This document shows, piece by piece, positions 23,146 to 35,079 of a DNA stretch of 64,000 nucleotides (within the stretch, counting starts at the first letter, position 1; every line of letters starts with the position of its first letter). Origin of the DNA: Kalmusia sp. IMI 367209 (taxonomy: Eukaryota > Ascomycota > Dothideomycetes > Pleosporales > Didymosphaeriaceae). The stretch covers positions 868,001-932,000 of the forward strand of contig JAPEUQ010000008.1 in assembly GCA_027946365.1 (NCBI GenBank), read 5' to 3'. The notes under the pieces were generated by a model that worked only from the letters and a program-made list of their open reading frames with translations, was not told the DNA's origin and did no database searches. A program made the position numbers and the translations under genes.

Positions 23146-24194
23146 TCAGTTGCATTTCGTACCACATGTTGCCGCGGAAAGGAAAATGATCGCTGAGAAG
23201 ACCGCCCAGATCCTACAAAATTGGTTAGTGTTGCTTAGCTGAAGTGAAATGACCATACCCAGTTGTAAGAATCAGAATGCGCGTTGCTCTTTGGCTGAGA
23301 AAAATTAACGGACCCATACAGAGAAAGCTTAAAAATGCCGCAGCGATAAAGCGAGTTTTGGTTGACTTAAGGATGCTGATGATTAGGACAGACACAACAA
23401 TGCAACTGACAATTATTGTGCATTCGATGAGGTCGACCAAATTGTCGACTGTCCCTCCTCTTAGACCCGCTCTGCGTGACCTTGGAGCACGACGCAGCAA
23501 TCTATCCCAGCCTCGCACCAGTGGTTTTGCGACATAGTCTTCCAAGCGGGCCACCAGAATCCTGGTAATGAAATTGTGGATGAGACTGTCATCAGACCCC
23601 CGGAGGGCCATTAATGATGATGACACAGGATCGCCAACTTTACCGTAGATGTCGCGCAACTCGGCGTTCGGCGCCAACTGACCTTGTGCATATGGTAGCA
23701 AGTCAATTCGGTACACAGAATCCATGTGTTGGCCAACGGCAGGCGCACTTGCTGCCTTTGAGTCCTCATCCCACACTCGACCTGCGGAGCGTCAGCGAGA
23801 GCTTGGGCGTGAGGCGGGCAGACTTACTTATCCACTGCAGGCCTTTATCAAGACCAATCATCACATTTTCAAACCTTTCAATGGTTTCAGGGTCGTTCGC
23901 ATTGATCTTGTTCCGTGTGACCTCGTCCTCAAGCTCATCCCATGCACGTTCTTGACCCCTGACATAAAATTCGATGTATCGTGCTCGGATTGCTCTTGCA
24001 TGTCCGAAACGATGTCTCACGTCTCCTTCGGGGTGTTCGTCGATGTTGTTGAATAGTTTTTTATGAGCAGCAAGAGCACGAAGGAGGTCCGGGAGGCTTG
24101 GTGTTCGGCTCCCTGGCCTGTAATTTTTGAACAAGTGGGGTACGTAGCGAACGTAATCGCCTGCAGGCATGTCGTCTCCCTCAGAAGTTGACAT
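23146..24194 (-). CDS. DUF6594-type membrane protein
   Basis: The minus-strand model has exons 24194-23828, 23781-23259 and 23212-23146; both introns (46-47 nt) have GT-AG ends and matching phases. The first part is polar and helical (YVRYVPHLFKNYRPGSRTPS, RYIEFYVRGQERAWDELED). The C-terminal third carries three membrane segments: the first near IECTIIVSCIVVSVLIISIL, the second near FIAAAFLSFLCMGPLIFLS, and the third in the last exon, IWAVFSAIIFLSAATCG. Without the last intron the protein would end inside the third segment, so the short last exon is well supported. This layout of a soluble helical part plus a C-terminal membrane hairpin matches fungal DUF6594 proteins, whose function is unknown. 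The frame is open upstream to an acceptor at 24234, so the true start may lie further 5'. Confidence 0.6.
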
Positions 24195-24310
24195 CTCAAA
24201 ACTCCGCGTTATGTTCGACAGTCGATTGAAAAGCTGGATCGAAGGCGCTATTTATAAAAATTTCGATAGTGTAGACAGCTAGGAGTCAAGGACGACCGGC
24301 CAACACTCAC

Positions 24311-24575
24311 ACCAGGATTTCTGTCAGGGGTTGAGAAGCTATGCGAAGCTGCGAAGAGGACTGCAACACTTCCGGTCGGCGTCCACAGATGCATCAACGC
24401 GCAGATGGCGGTAGATTGCCTCCACCATGTCGCTGTGAAGAGGGTGCCATACTCAACGGCCGCAGCGGTATCGTCATTGAAAGCGCGGGAAATCCAATCA
24501 ATTTGCTCGGTGAAAGGCTTTTCTTTCGAATTGTCTTCACCGGCACGAACGTAAGCCCTGGCTTGCGCAGAGAAG
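24311..24575 (-). CDS. Possible upstream exon of the DUF6594 gene or remnant of another gene
   Basis: This minus-strand frame starts after a TTCAG acceptor-like site and ends at a GTGAGT donor at 24310. It reads as protein, for example EKPFTEQIDWISRAFNDDTA and GTLFTATWWRQSTAICALM. Splicing to the acceptor at 24234 would keep frame with the DUF6594 gene through 13 extra codons. No start codon was located upstream. Confidence 0.3.
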
Positions 24576-26782
24576 GACCTCTGAATCAATACGAATCAGT
24601 GTGTCTGGCGGCGCATATCTTGCCAATGTAAACGTTTTCTGAGCAATCAAGGCGATACCCGAGGTTGCGGCGTAGCCTTACGACCAGGCTACAAGCTGCA
24701 GATTACGAAGAGATCGCAGCGCTGCAGAACTGGGGCCGGGGCCGGAGCCGGAAGCAACGGCACGAGGATTCGAAGCGCAGCGAACTAGGGCGTGCAAGAC
24801 TGCCGACAAAGAGCGAGATCCATTTGCGTACCAAAATATGAAGCTCAGTACTCTTGTAGAATAATCAAAGATGGTGTGTTGGGTTTATTGAGGGGGCTGA
24901 CGCGCTGAGCAGTGACGAAAAGGACACGTGCTCACCTACACAGCAGCCCTAGGTCCACTCAAATCAAGCATCAGCTCGCTCACTGCGAACTGACAATGAG
25001 CGCCCCTTTCCCCGTTTTTGGCAGACTCACGTCACTCGACTTACCAGCAAGGGGTCCACTGACCGGACCGGCAGCAACTCTGGATCGAGATTAGCTGCTA
25101 ACTGGTGATACCACCAGAGTCGCGATGGCTGGTCGTGTCGCAAGCGACGATAGTGATAGCCATTGCTAAAAACCACATTCACAGTCCTCCCTGGAGAGCT
25201 AGGTCTATGCAGATCAGCTAGAGATGCATGCACGTCGCCACAAAGCCTTCACTGAATGCAAGGCGCCTATGATATAGCAGATATTTCAGATGAGATTGGT
25301 CGAGGCTGATGATGTGCAGCGTCTCCTCCAATTCAGTGTCTCTCGACTTGATTCGACACACAAAAGAGGCGCGTGTTCACGAGACCACCTGCATCGACCT
25401 AAGCATCATGGCACCTTAGCCTACACCAATGCACCCACCATTTCAGTGAGCAATGCGAGCCTATCATTATTTCGATCTTATCTATTTCCGTCGATGTTCG
25501 TATCTCTCGATGTCTCCTCTAGGCAGACGAGGTTCACGAGGGATGTTAGAAGACATTTCAACAAGGCTGAAAGAACACAAGTTATCAAGGACTGCAATGC
25601 TATACAGAAGTTACCGCAATAATTGACCATCCAGGAAGATCAGTATGCGACTCTAGATTGTTCCGAAAGATAATTGATGTTCAATCAGTCATTTCAGATG
25701 GTGCGTTCTCCCTTAGTCTACGGGCGAAGTTCACCCAAGGCCAGCCCCCTGACTCACATACGCGCACACCGCCGATTCGGTCGCTGAAACGGCCGCACTA
25801 TAACATTGCATCACTACTCCCACACTACACATGGTCGAAATAGTCGTGGGCTCCGATAGCCCCCACTGCTCACCGGTAGCTATGTTGTATGGGAGTGCCT
25901 ACGCTTAACCGACACATGAATCTGCGTACTGCCACCATGCACGCCCCGAAGGACAGAATCAGGATCACGCACACCTATGAGACATACGTCCCTCCCATTG
26001 TGGTCCAGAAATTCGGTTTCACCGACTGTTCTGCATCGCAGGTCTGAATCTCAATGAGTCATACACAAGGCTCAATTACGGTACAGTATGAACAGCATTG
26101 GTTCAGTGTCGTGAGGAGTTGCTGCCTCCTGTACAAATCACAACGTCATATTTACGTCTAAAGCCAGACGAGAGGAGATCAAGGGCTTTTCCACTTTTGT
26201 ATGATGTATTCTTGGGTATTTCAGCGCACAATGCGTCCTCACATGTTTATCCCAGTAATTACGTAGTCAGGTCTTCTGTCACTTCCCGGAAACAAAGGAA
26301 AACACTTTTAGACCAAAGATGTAGCACAGCAATCTTGGCGTGATGCACTAAAGATGGAAAAAGATTTCTCTCGTTATGTGACTTTGAATCCGTAGAAAAT
26401 ATGATATCTGACCTTCCTTACAGGCTCATTAGCAGATCGAATACAACCTTGTGCTCTTCTACTGAAAGTCGACCTTGGCTTGTTTAATTCTCTGTGGATA
26501 AATGCAAGGGATCGCTCCTTAGAGGCATCGATGTTGTAGTTGGACGCACAAATATTCTACCACCCCTTATGAGTTTAGATTTTACTATGTTGCACTAAAA
26601 CGATAGATAAACTACGTCTGAATCGTAATAGGAGAACTTTGAAAAGTGCTCTGTGGGGATTCCTTGGGAGGGAAACATCTAATTTATCCAAACACATATG
26701 GAATATATATACGCACGCAAGCTTTTGACTTCCCACAAAGGGTTTCGAGTGTATTGCTATTTAGAGACACAGAATCACATGA
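24576..26782. other. 2.2-kb gene-poor interval
   Basis: Frames here are short and unrecognised. A frame near 24600-24700 (minus) looks weakly protein-like, but no gene can be built. From 26.3 kb the sequence becomes A/T-rich. Confidence 0.4.
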
Positions 26783-29192
26783 TCAAATCACATTGATGTC
26801 ACTAGCTCTCTTAGAGGGAATAATACCCGTCGCATTGAAAATACCTACCCGCCTATAGCTTAGCAACCCCTGTGATTGTGATTCGCTCCAGCCAGCTGTG
26901 TCAGCACACCCAGAATTTGCGATCAGAACTAAGCCTGTTGCCGAGCGAGTACCGTTCCACGTCTTGTTTGGAATATTCTAGATATGGCAATCAGTTTCCG
27001 GACAAATATTGTAACGACGTTTTCAATTAGGAAGACATGACGAGAACTAGTAAAGAAAATGCACTCACTTGAGCATTGGTACCGGGAGAAGTGGATGAGT
27101 ACATGGGAGGCGACCGACTCGGTTCTCCGTGCAGGCTACGCTGGACGAGTACTAAGCAAAGCAGCCCGAGTTCCCGTCGAGCCCCAGGATCGGTGTCAAG
27201 GGTGATGTAGATTTGGTACTCTGGATTGGTTTTTGGCCACTTGTAATACTTATGGTACGCCCCTGTCTCTGATGAGCCACATTCGGCTTCAGAAAGCGGT
27301 ACGTTGAAGGTTGTTCCGGAAATCTTGATACAGGATGGGTTTGCTTGCTGAACTTTTGCTGAGAACACACTTGTTTCGTCTCCTTGCGGTCGGTCGAAAG
27401 CCACCGCTCCATCGTATGCAGCCCAGGACCAGGTTGGAATGCCTCTTGCGACCACCGCGGGTGGCCAAAATTCAGAGGAAACTGAATGTTCGGGCTTAGG
27501 CATCGCATACCAAAGGAGCTGTGTTGCAAGATCCCTCTTCCAGATGCCAGATAAATAAGTGTCGTCCTGCTGTACTGACTTGATCGCCTCAGCCAGCCCT
27601 GCAATTGCTCTCAATTTATCTTCTTTGATAGACAATCTCCGCAATGAGTATTCCTCCACTAGGTCCATCCATTTTGAGAACTTGTAGTTGTACGGTCTAT
27701 TCTTACGATCTTTAGGGCTGCCGTCGAGAAGGCGAAACTTCAAACCCACGTCAAAAAACATGTCCTTCGCCTTGAGAGTCGGGTCATCCTCGGAAGCATA
27801 GCACTCTCGACATTCCCACACGACCCTATCGGAGGTGAAATGAAGAACTCGGACTGAAAGTTCTCGTTCTTGAAGCGTCCATCCTCGGCTGAAGATAGGG
27901 CCTTTCATGCTGTACGTCCATTCTCGAAAAGCTGGTAGAACAGTGAAAACATAGGGTTTTGTGTCCTCTTGCTTTGGTCGCTTTGGAAATTGTATGATGT
28001 TCCAACTTTCCGAGCTTCTAGTGCTGCAGGAATCGTCGGTTTCATTGTCATCGAGTGTACTTAGATCAGAATCCTCATCCAGTGGAGTGGAAGCATCTTC
28101 ATCCAATTCTGGTGGGATCACTGGCTGGATGACACAAGGGTGCATTTCGACATTATTGCGCGGCATGAAGCAGCCTTCTTTTCCGTCAATTGCACCTGTT
28201 GCTGAAATGGTGCAGAAACTATTGGAATAAATCTGGCTCATGGAACTACAGTGGACCTGGACATCCCTTGGATCATCTTGTACTATGCACAGAGAGTCGA
28301 TCCAGATGTACGATTTTCCTAGTCGAGAAGTAGTCTCTATAGCATCCTGAAATGTCTTTGTCAAGTCGCCGAGAGGAATACCTTCTAGTCTTGACTCGAT
28401 ATTTGTGACTGTTGTACGGGGGACCAGCTTCGGGTTGCTTCCCCAGCAATGACTGAGGGCAATGTATTCATGGTACCCTTGGCCACCTGTTTCGAAGAGT
28501 CTGATACTCGGTTGCTCTTTGTCTCTTCTGATGTGAATCAATCGAGCTGGAGTATAGCTTGGGTCGCTGTTTAATCGAAAGATGGTACATGAATGATGCC
28601 ACGTGGCACATTTGGACACCCAATTATTGATCAATTTAAAGACTCCCACATCATTGGCATTGTCATGCAACAAAAACCCTATCAGAGAACGTATCAACTG
28701 CATAGCTCGGATCAAGATTGGGTGAGGTTTCGAACCTTTCTTATTCACCCGGTAGCCTTTCGAGAAGCGTACAAGTGACCAGCGAGTATCATCCCTAACG
28801 ATAAAATGCTCACTATCAAAGGAGTGTAGAGTGATTCCAGTCTCCGTCGGTAGTCGCACTGGAAGTTTTGGCACCCTAGATCTCGCCCTAGAAAACGATT
28901 GTGTTGGGGTTTCGAGAGAAGATAACAGGATAACACAGAGTGGGCAGTCTTGTTCTGACAACCCAAACTGACTTTCCAAAATATCAGCACTGGCGAAATG
29001 CTGATAGCAGCAGTCATCCGCAAAAGAATGTGCGCTAAGAGCCTTCCCCTCCTCGAGTAACAGCGAATTGGGATTATGCTCGGACATCCAACCACGATGA
29101 TCCAGCTGTAATGCAGCCCAGGCCTTCTGCGAGGGGGGTGGGCGCTGAAATATCTCCAACGGTATAGCGGAACATACCGCGCAAATCGGCAT
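26783..29192 (-). CDS. HET-domain protein (heterokaryon incompatibility)
   Basis: Exons 29192-27069 and 26977-26783 give 772 residues. The N terminus has the Cys/His pattern common in this family (CAVCSAIPLE, then QHFASADILES and CPLCVIL). The HET domain follows at about residues 235-420: YIALSHCWGSNP, TFQDAIETTSRLGKSYIWID, SLCIVQDDPRD, QIYSNSFCTISATGA, then SRGWTLQERELSVRVLHF and a later IKEDKLRAIAGLAEAI. An acidic insert (about residues 360-395) interrupts the block. The last exon, reached over a 91-nt intron starting GTGAGT, supplies GLVLIANSG and YRRVGIFNATG, the usual C-terminal motif of HET proteins, and so confirms the splice. HET proteins act in allorecognition and programmed cell death. 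This copy looks intact. Confidence 0.85.
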
Positions 29193-30369
29193 TATGGGCT
29201 CCTTGGGTGACGTTGGTAGACGGTGGTTCTGTTAACGATGGGAACGAACATTAGACGAAAATCACATCGACATATTGTTGATGAGCTTCTGGGAATGCTA
29301 TATCATGAGGATATTATATAATTCAATGATTTTGATGGTGGTGGAGTTGGGTGACGGTAGGCAGTACGAATGAGGCAGTGCAACACAACGGGCATGATGA
29401 CTAAGGTTCAGCTGGATAGCGGATCTCTCCCTCTCATTCGGGCAGGCTACCGCGCGCATATGAATGATAACGACTCGTTGTGGTAGGTTAAAGCACCTTT
29501 CAGCTAAGCAAGGTATAGGATGGCTCTAAGCGGGAGGGCGTACGTTTCAAGGCTTCCTCCTCTAAGGTGGTCGTTTATGCGCACACTGATCTGCGCTGTC
29601 AGACGATACGAAGTGGCTTGCAGCCATTTTGGGCGGCGACGGACCAATCATCGTCGACTAATTATGGAACAACGACCATAGGGAGCGCAAGGCTCAATCG
29701 TATACCGTCACAAGTACGCACACAAAAAAACACTCTGACGACGTTAACATTTTCTCATAGTCTTACTCTAGGTATAGTGAAATGGTATAAAAATTAGAAG
29801 GCAACGGTTTGGGCTAATCTCATCGAGTGCTTTAAATTGTACTGCCTGCATGTGCAGTTAATAACCATCAAAAACAAATGCTAGTCGATACATCGAGACC
29901 AGATGATTGCGTTGGTGGATCGCAAGGCCTTTGACATCGATGTCGTCTCAACGGTGTACTGAGAAGGCTGAAAAGGCTACATGTAATAAGAAACAGCTTC
30001 AATAAACCTCTGATAGTATAATTGTGGCGTAGTCTCAAGTTTCTCATAGTTCTCTGTATTCTCTAAAGGTTCGTATATATCCCAAATGACACAAAGCCCT
30101 CGTATATGAAGAAGATGTTCCCCAGCTACGCAACACTGGAGAAGCGTGTTGAAATCATGTTGCTATCACCTTGGCGTTGACACAATCAATACCAAAACGG
30201 AATTAATTTAATTTGAACAGGAGGTGTTTAATATATAGAAGAGCCCCAACAACCCGACTTACCTTTGTGTTGTCTAATGTACCAACCAAGTCAACCCTCT
30301 ATCTCAGGCTCAGCTCCAGTCTGTTCCGCGCCAATCACGATCAGCTGTAAATCAGTCCCATCAGATTTT
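29193..30369. other. Intergenic interval, no gene seen
   Basis: This is the HET gene promoter followed by A/T-rich DNA. Short open frames have no protein character. Confidence 0.5.
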
Positions 30370-32194
30370 TCATTCATTTTCCGATCCATCTACACTCATC
30401 GGACTGTCCTCATAAGATGGATGCAGGTGGCAACCTTGATTAACACCACATTCGTTACAGCAATTAGGCACCCAGGTTTTCCCTGAAATGATCTGTGCCA
30501 CAGTATCGTGGAATGTATGATTTGGAGGTAAGATTGCCTGAGCAAGCTTCCTAGCTTCCTTGAGTAGGGGCTCTGCTGAGTCAAAGCGACACTGATCGAG
30601 ATAAATCTTGCCTAAGCGCATAATATTAGAAAATGCCTCTTCGGAAAATAGCCCTGGCATGACCGACATTTTGAGATGCTGTTTGCGATGTAAGAGCCAC
30701 CATTCGGTAATTGCGTACTCGCGGATCCGTGAATAGGACATTGCGACCTCCCCAGCGCGTCGGAATAGCATCGGTTGAAACGTCGTGTCGACCAGGTTTG
30801 TAGCTAGAAGAAGTTCCATTTTCTTAAGTAAGAGCATTAATTTTCCCAACTGACGCGTTTGTTCATAGAATATGCGTAGCTGATTCATCGCACATAACCG
30901 TGGTTCGTCTTGACTGAAAGCTAGGTCCGAATGTAATTTGAAAGAGTCAAGTAAAAATTGCTCCACACGATGCATGGGGGGTGGAAGCATGTTTCCTTTC
31001 GCAGCAGCGAGATGCCATTCATCACGGCTATAGAGGTGAGCCAGTTCGTGCTGTAGGTCTGCCATCCGTTCTAGATATACATCACCGAAAGCCTCTGCCT
31101 ATAGAATCCTATCCAAAAGTTCAGTCGCGGCAGCTTCAATATCACCCAATTTAATGTGGGTATTGACGATGTTAGTGGTAAGGTTGGACGTGAAAGTGAA
31201 GAGCTCCTCTGGATTCTAGTTTGCTGAGCGTAGCAGACGTATCCTGGCATCGACAAACGTCTTCAATGCTTGGGCGTATTTCTTCTCTCCCAGATAAACC
31301 TGATCAAGTTTTGCGCTGGGGTAGTCTTCTTCAGATAGGGTCGCAACACATCGGTGAGCGGTCAAAAGAACGCCAACGGTCTGACTGTTGGAAAATCCTG
31401 GTCTAGTGACAATGGTACAAGGATTCACCGAGTAAAATTTTCTGGAAATTGAAGGCAAAGCACTACAGTGTAGATCGATGATGGCGGGGCGATGTCACTC
31501 AATTTGGACAGAGAACGTACAACTTTATAAGTATCGATTAAAGAAGAGGAGAAGACATCTTACTCTCTGTGCAAGACGTGGGATTGTCAGGGTCATCTTG
31601 GCAAAACCATCTGATCTTGTCCTCCGGCACCTGTCGTTCGTGATTATGGTACTTGGCTTTCTCTTGATCCCTACCTTGGCAACGATGCTCTGTCTTCGCG
31701 ATTGCCTTTGCTACGCGACCTGTCATATTCTTGTTGAATCCCCATTCAGTCAATTTCAATTTCCATTGTTGCTCACTGGATGTCATGTTAACTCATGTTT
31801 GACAAAAGTGGAGCGGTAGGGGTGATGTCCACCTAGCCTTGAACCCTTTAGTAGCAATCAAAACACGCAACTCTTTCAACGACTTCCGTTCGTAGTGTCT
31901 TTCGATCTCTTTCTTGTGCTCCTCTCATTTAGTACGTGTAATGCGCGTGCCAGGATGAGGTTCAATGTTGACTTCTTGGATAGCATTGGGAGAAACATCG
32001 ATCTGCCCTGTTGTAGAGACCAGAGGGGCATTCACAAAACTAGCTCCATCAACTTGAGATACGTTGTGTGTTTCTTGGGCCAGTCCAAAGAGAAGGTCAT
32101 TGTCGGTTGCAGCTATCAGAGTGGTGTCGGCTTGCGTCGACCAGGGGTCGATAGGTGGGTTGGAGTCAACGTTTTGAAATTCTGTAGACTCCAT
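30370..32194 (-). pseudogene. Clr5-domain gene with nonsense mutations
   Basis: On the minus strand the frame opens at 32194 (MESTEFQNVDSNPP) and runs to a TGA at 31925-31927. Directly after it, in the same frame, is a Clr5 domain: EEHKKEIERHYERKSLKELR, then over a 57-nt intron (31832-31776) SEQQWKLKLTEWGFNKNM. The TGA occupies the place of the conserved first Trp of the domain (TGG to TGA). Downstream a helical, TPR-like part (KYAQALKTFVDARIRLL) is interrupted by TAG at 31216-31218 and TAG at 31099-31101. The frame is otherwise continuous into MADLQHELAHLYSRDEWHLA and ends at 30370. Both TAGs fit CAG to TAG. One exon junction (about 31540-31440) could not be put in phase, possibly another lesion. 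Fungal Clr5 proteins are a large family related to Schizosaccharomyces pombe silencing factor Clr5. Confidence 0.7.
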
Positions 32195-33099
32195 GTTTTG
32201 GATTGCAGCAGATTCGGGTAGCTTGGAAACTGAATCATCGTAGGCAAGGCTTGGTCATTCATCCACGCAGGATGACGATTGTTACATGAAGCGCCACGGA
32301 GCTTTTGCGAACTTCCAAGCCCTTGGCACCAACATCACCTGGACCAATCGCTGACACTCCAGCTTTATAGCCAATCATGAGGGTGAACGTAGGATTGGAA
32401 AGTGATGCAGACGTAGAATCACAATTTCGTACCGCCAAACACGAAGACCTGATGATCCATAGTCAGCAAAAGGCTAATAGATCAGTGCATCCCACGATCG
32501 TCTGCACTAGTACAACGGAAGTTCACAAAGTTCCGAGCGAAATCAGTGTGCGAAGCACACAATAACTTTTCAGAACTTTAAACAGCATAGCTCGCAGTTA
32601 TGACAATCCCTGAAAGTTCACAAAAGTTTTATGAGGGCTTGCAAAAGTCCCAGAAACCCATGGCTACCATATTTATATATGTGTGGATCTTCTTAGAGGG
32701 CTTCTATCCTCTTCAGTCGCAACATTGAAGATCTAGTCTCAAGACACCTCGATATTATACTGACGTTAAACTCGCACTGCTATTGGTCTTTAATGCGCAT
32801 TTCCGCCGACTGATCAAAACGCAACCATGCATCCTAGGGACATTCATGAAGCCCGAGTAAGATTTCTCCGCATTTGAGCTTGATCGAAGACCACTGCTAT
32901 CCAATGCAAGGATGCGAGCCGGCAAAGGGCATCCGAGAGATTTCGCGCGTTCGAATTCCACATTGAACACGCCACAGTAAGGCGCGGTGCATCAGCCTCA
33001 AGCGGTTGTGAAGATAGAAGACCGCCCTCCCGCTACTAAATCAAGCCGAGCCTTACAGCGGTACCCGACCGCACTGAGACGACGTTCTCGAACCGTGGC
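32195..33099. other. Intergenic interval, no gene seen
   Basis: No supported coding sequence is found here. It probably holds the old promoter of the Clr5 relic. Confidence 0.45.
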
Positions 33100-33359
33100 A
33101 TGTTTACCCTAAACCAATTCTCGGGCGATATTCAGCAGCGCGTTCAGGCCGCCATCAGCGCTTCGAAGCTGCTTCAAAACCGTGCATGAACACCTTGTAC
33201 CATGGAATAAGGAAGACTCGTTGACCCACAACGCAGCCAACGAGATTTTGAAGGAGCTCCGGGAGTCTGCAGCTGAAGATCCACGGGAAAGGTCCAGACT
33301 GGTGTTGCAGGCATGGGACATCGAGTGTCCGGTGTGGCTAGCCTATTATGCGAAATAAT
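33100..33359 (+). pseudogene. Possible frameshifted gene fragment
   Basis: An ATG at 33100 opens a protein-like stretch (FTLNQFSGDIQQRVQAAISA) that stops after about 29 codons. A second protein-like stretch starts in another frame at the same place and runs to a TAA at 33357: VHEHLVPWNKEDSLTHNAAN, ILKELRESAAEDPRERSRLV, then IECPVWLAYYAK. One frameshift would join them. The family is unknown and the call is tentative. Confidence 0.3.
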
Positions 33360-33558
33360 CATGTTGACGCACGACGAGAATGGGATGCTGTTATACAGAT
33401 GCGCGGATGATCTTGGTTCGATTGAATGCCATTTCGAGTTTTCCAATGGCCTTACGATGTATCGCATCGACGTTGACACTCATTCTAGACTTCTCTGTCT
33501 TAGCAACAGCAGGCTTCGAATACGTGGGCCTGGCGTACCTCGGTATCGTACCTTGCGC

Positions 33559-35079
33559 CTATGCTGCTTTCATATCCGTGCCTTGGACACTCTTTTCTCT
33601 TAGTACGTTCCATGCGCCAGATAGCACTCGTCGCCAATCCCTGAGTGCTACTCGTCTCTTTTCCCTCTCCACCAAGGTCACTTCAGTGTCCCTCCTCTTC
33701 TCAATATCCCCCCTGTCACAATCTTCTCCATCACTCCCCATCTCCTCATCAAGCCCGAAGCCAAATCTCCTGACCATCTTCCTGTTCTGCACCCAAGAAA
33801 ACAGCCCCCACGCCACCAGCACCACAGCCGTAAGCGCCCCAGTCAACATGAAATACACCCAGATATACTTTGATATCAACCGACCACCAGCATCATCACC
33901 GTCCCCAGCTGGTGTCGGATCGCCATGCCCCCAGTCGAACAGCCCTGTCGAGAAGACCGTAGCAACGAACGTGCCAGGCAAAAAAATAAGCGTCACGGCA
34001 GCAATGATCCGCATATCCGTACTATCGCGCCTTGTCAGAATCGCTATACGCCTCGAATCCGACGCAATCTGGCAGCTAGCCTTCGTAGCAGAATGATTAA
34101 GCCGATTGTCCTTCTGCGCAATGAGCGAGTATATCGTCTGGACCTGCGCCGAAATCGAGCGCTCGAGATAGACGCACTTCTCCTCTGCGGCGCGTAGGCT
34201 CTCCCCAACGAAGGCTAACCGCTCGCGAAGCATCTCCACACAGGTCGAGTCTCCGTAGAAATCGCTGCGGAGGATTTCGTCAATAATGGTAGCCACACGC
34301 TCCTGGATTCCGACGAAACCCCGCTGCGCAGCGACCCAGTCGCTCAAGCACGTTAGCCGGAGCATCACGGCGTCCAAGTCTAGGTCTCGCCGCTCTTCTG
34401 CGAGGCTCCTTCTTGGCTCCCGCTCGCCGGCGATGGTGGCGCTTTTGAGCGAGTTGAAGCGGTCCATGCCGGTGCGCTGCTGGATCTGGCTCATGAGCTT
34501 GACACGCAGTTTTAGCAGCGAAGCTGTTTCGTCGGCGGCGAGATCGAGCAGGATGAGGGGGAGGAGCGCGGGGTGTGTCGGCATGTTGCACGATGAGCAC
34601 ATATATGCGAGGTAGGAGAGCAGGAGGTCAATTTCTGTGGCGGTGAGGCCAACCACGAGAGCATAGGTTGTGTTCGTGGTTGGGTCGTAAGTTTGGAGGA
34701 GAGTGTAGTCCCAGGTCCAGTCCACGTCGCCGCGGACGAGGAGGCATTTGGCAGAATTGGAAATGGTGCTGTTTCGAGGGGTTGAGAATGTGTGGTCCTC
34801 TTCGTGGTCTTGGGCGAACCATGGCACTGTTGGTGAGGCTGTAGACAGGGAAGAGAGTGGAGCAACAGAGCATTGTGTTACGATGGAGAGTTTCTGCGTC
34901 ACTGCACGAATGAATGTTGAAGGAATACGCCAAGCGCGAGATAAAGCGAGGTATGTCTGTTTCGTAAACGGTAATTTACCACTGGACGGTTTCCCTGAAG
35001 GTTTCGGCGAGAGACTAAGGCGTGTAAGTATACAACTGTGAACATACTTGCAATACATCAAGACATACAGGACGCGCAT
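33559..35079 (-). CDS. CorA-like membrane protein of the fungal type
   Basis: A single open frame of 506 residues. The N-terminal ~190 residues include a hydrophobic, probably beta-rich region (LLVRGDVDWTWDYTLLQTYD, TTYALVVGLTATEIDLLLSY). The middle is helical. The C terminus has two membrane segments: the first near RIIAAVTLIFLPGTFVATVF, the second near YIWVYFMLTGALTAVVLVAW, followed by a charged tail. The helix leading to IAAVTLIFLPGTFVATVFS is typical of fungal CorA-like proteins. The magnesium-selectivity Gly-Met-Asn motif that follows the first membrane helix in true CorA is absent (STGLFDWG instead), so Mg2+ transport should not be assumed. The start is uncertain: the first ~30 residues look unlike the family, and a 5' exon may exist. 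Confidence 0.7.
   Translation of the reverse strand: MRVLYVLMYCKYVHSCILTRLSLSPKPSGKPSSGKLPFTKQTYLALSRAWRIPSTFIRAVTQKLSIVTQCSVAPLSSLSTASPTVPWFAQDHEEDHTFSTPRNSTISNSAKCLLVRGDVDWTWDYTLLQTYDPTTNTTYALVVGLTATEIDLLLSYLAYMCSSCNMPTHPALLPLILLDLAADETASLLKLRVKLMSQIQQRTGMDRFNSLKSATIAGEREPRRSLAEERRDLDLDAVMLRLTCLSDWVAAQRGFVGIQERVATIIDEILRSDFYGDSTCVEMLRERLAFVGESLRAAEEKCVYLERSISAQVQTIYSLIAQKDNRLNHSATKASCQIASDSRRIAILTRRDSTDMRIIAAVTLIFLPGTFVATVFSTGLFDWGHGDPTPAGDGDDAGGRLISKYIWVYFMLTGALTAVVLVAWGLFSWVQNRKMVRRFGFGLDEEMGSDGEDCDRGDIEKRRDTEVTLVEREKRRVALRDWRRVLSGAWNVLREKSVQGTDMKAA

Noticed and set aside
33380..34096. 238-codon + strand open frame
   Set aside because: Antisense shadow of the CorA-like gene; its translation is Ser/Leu/Pro-rich low complexity.
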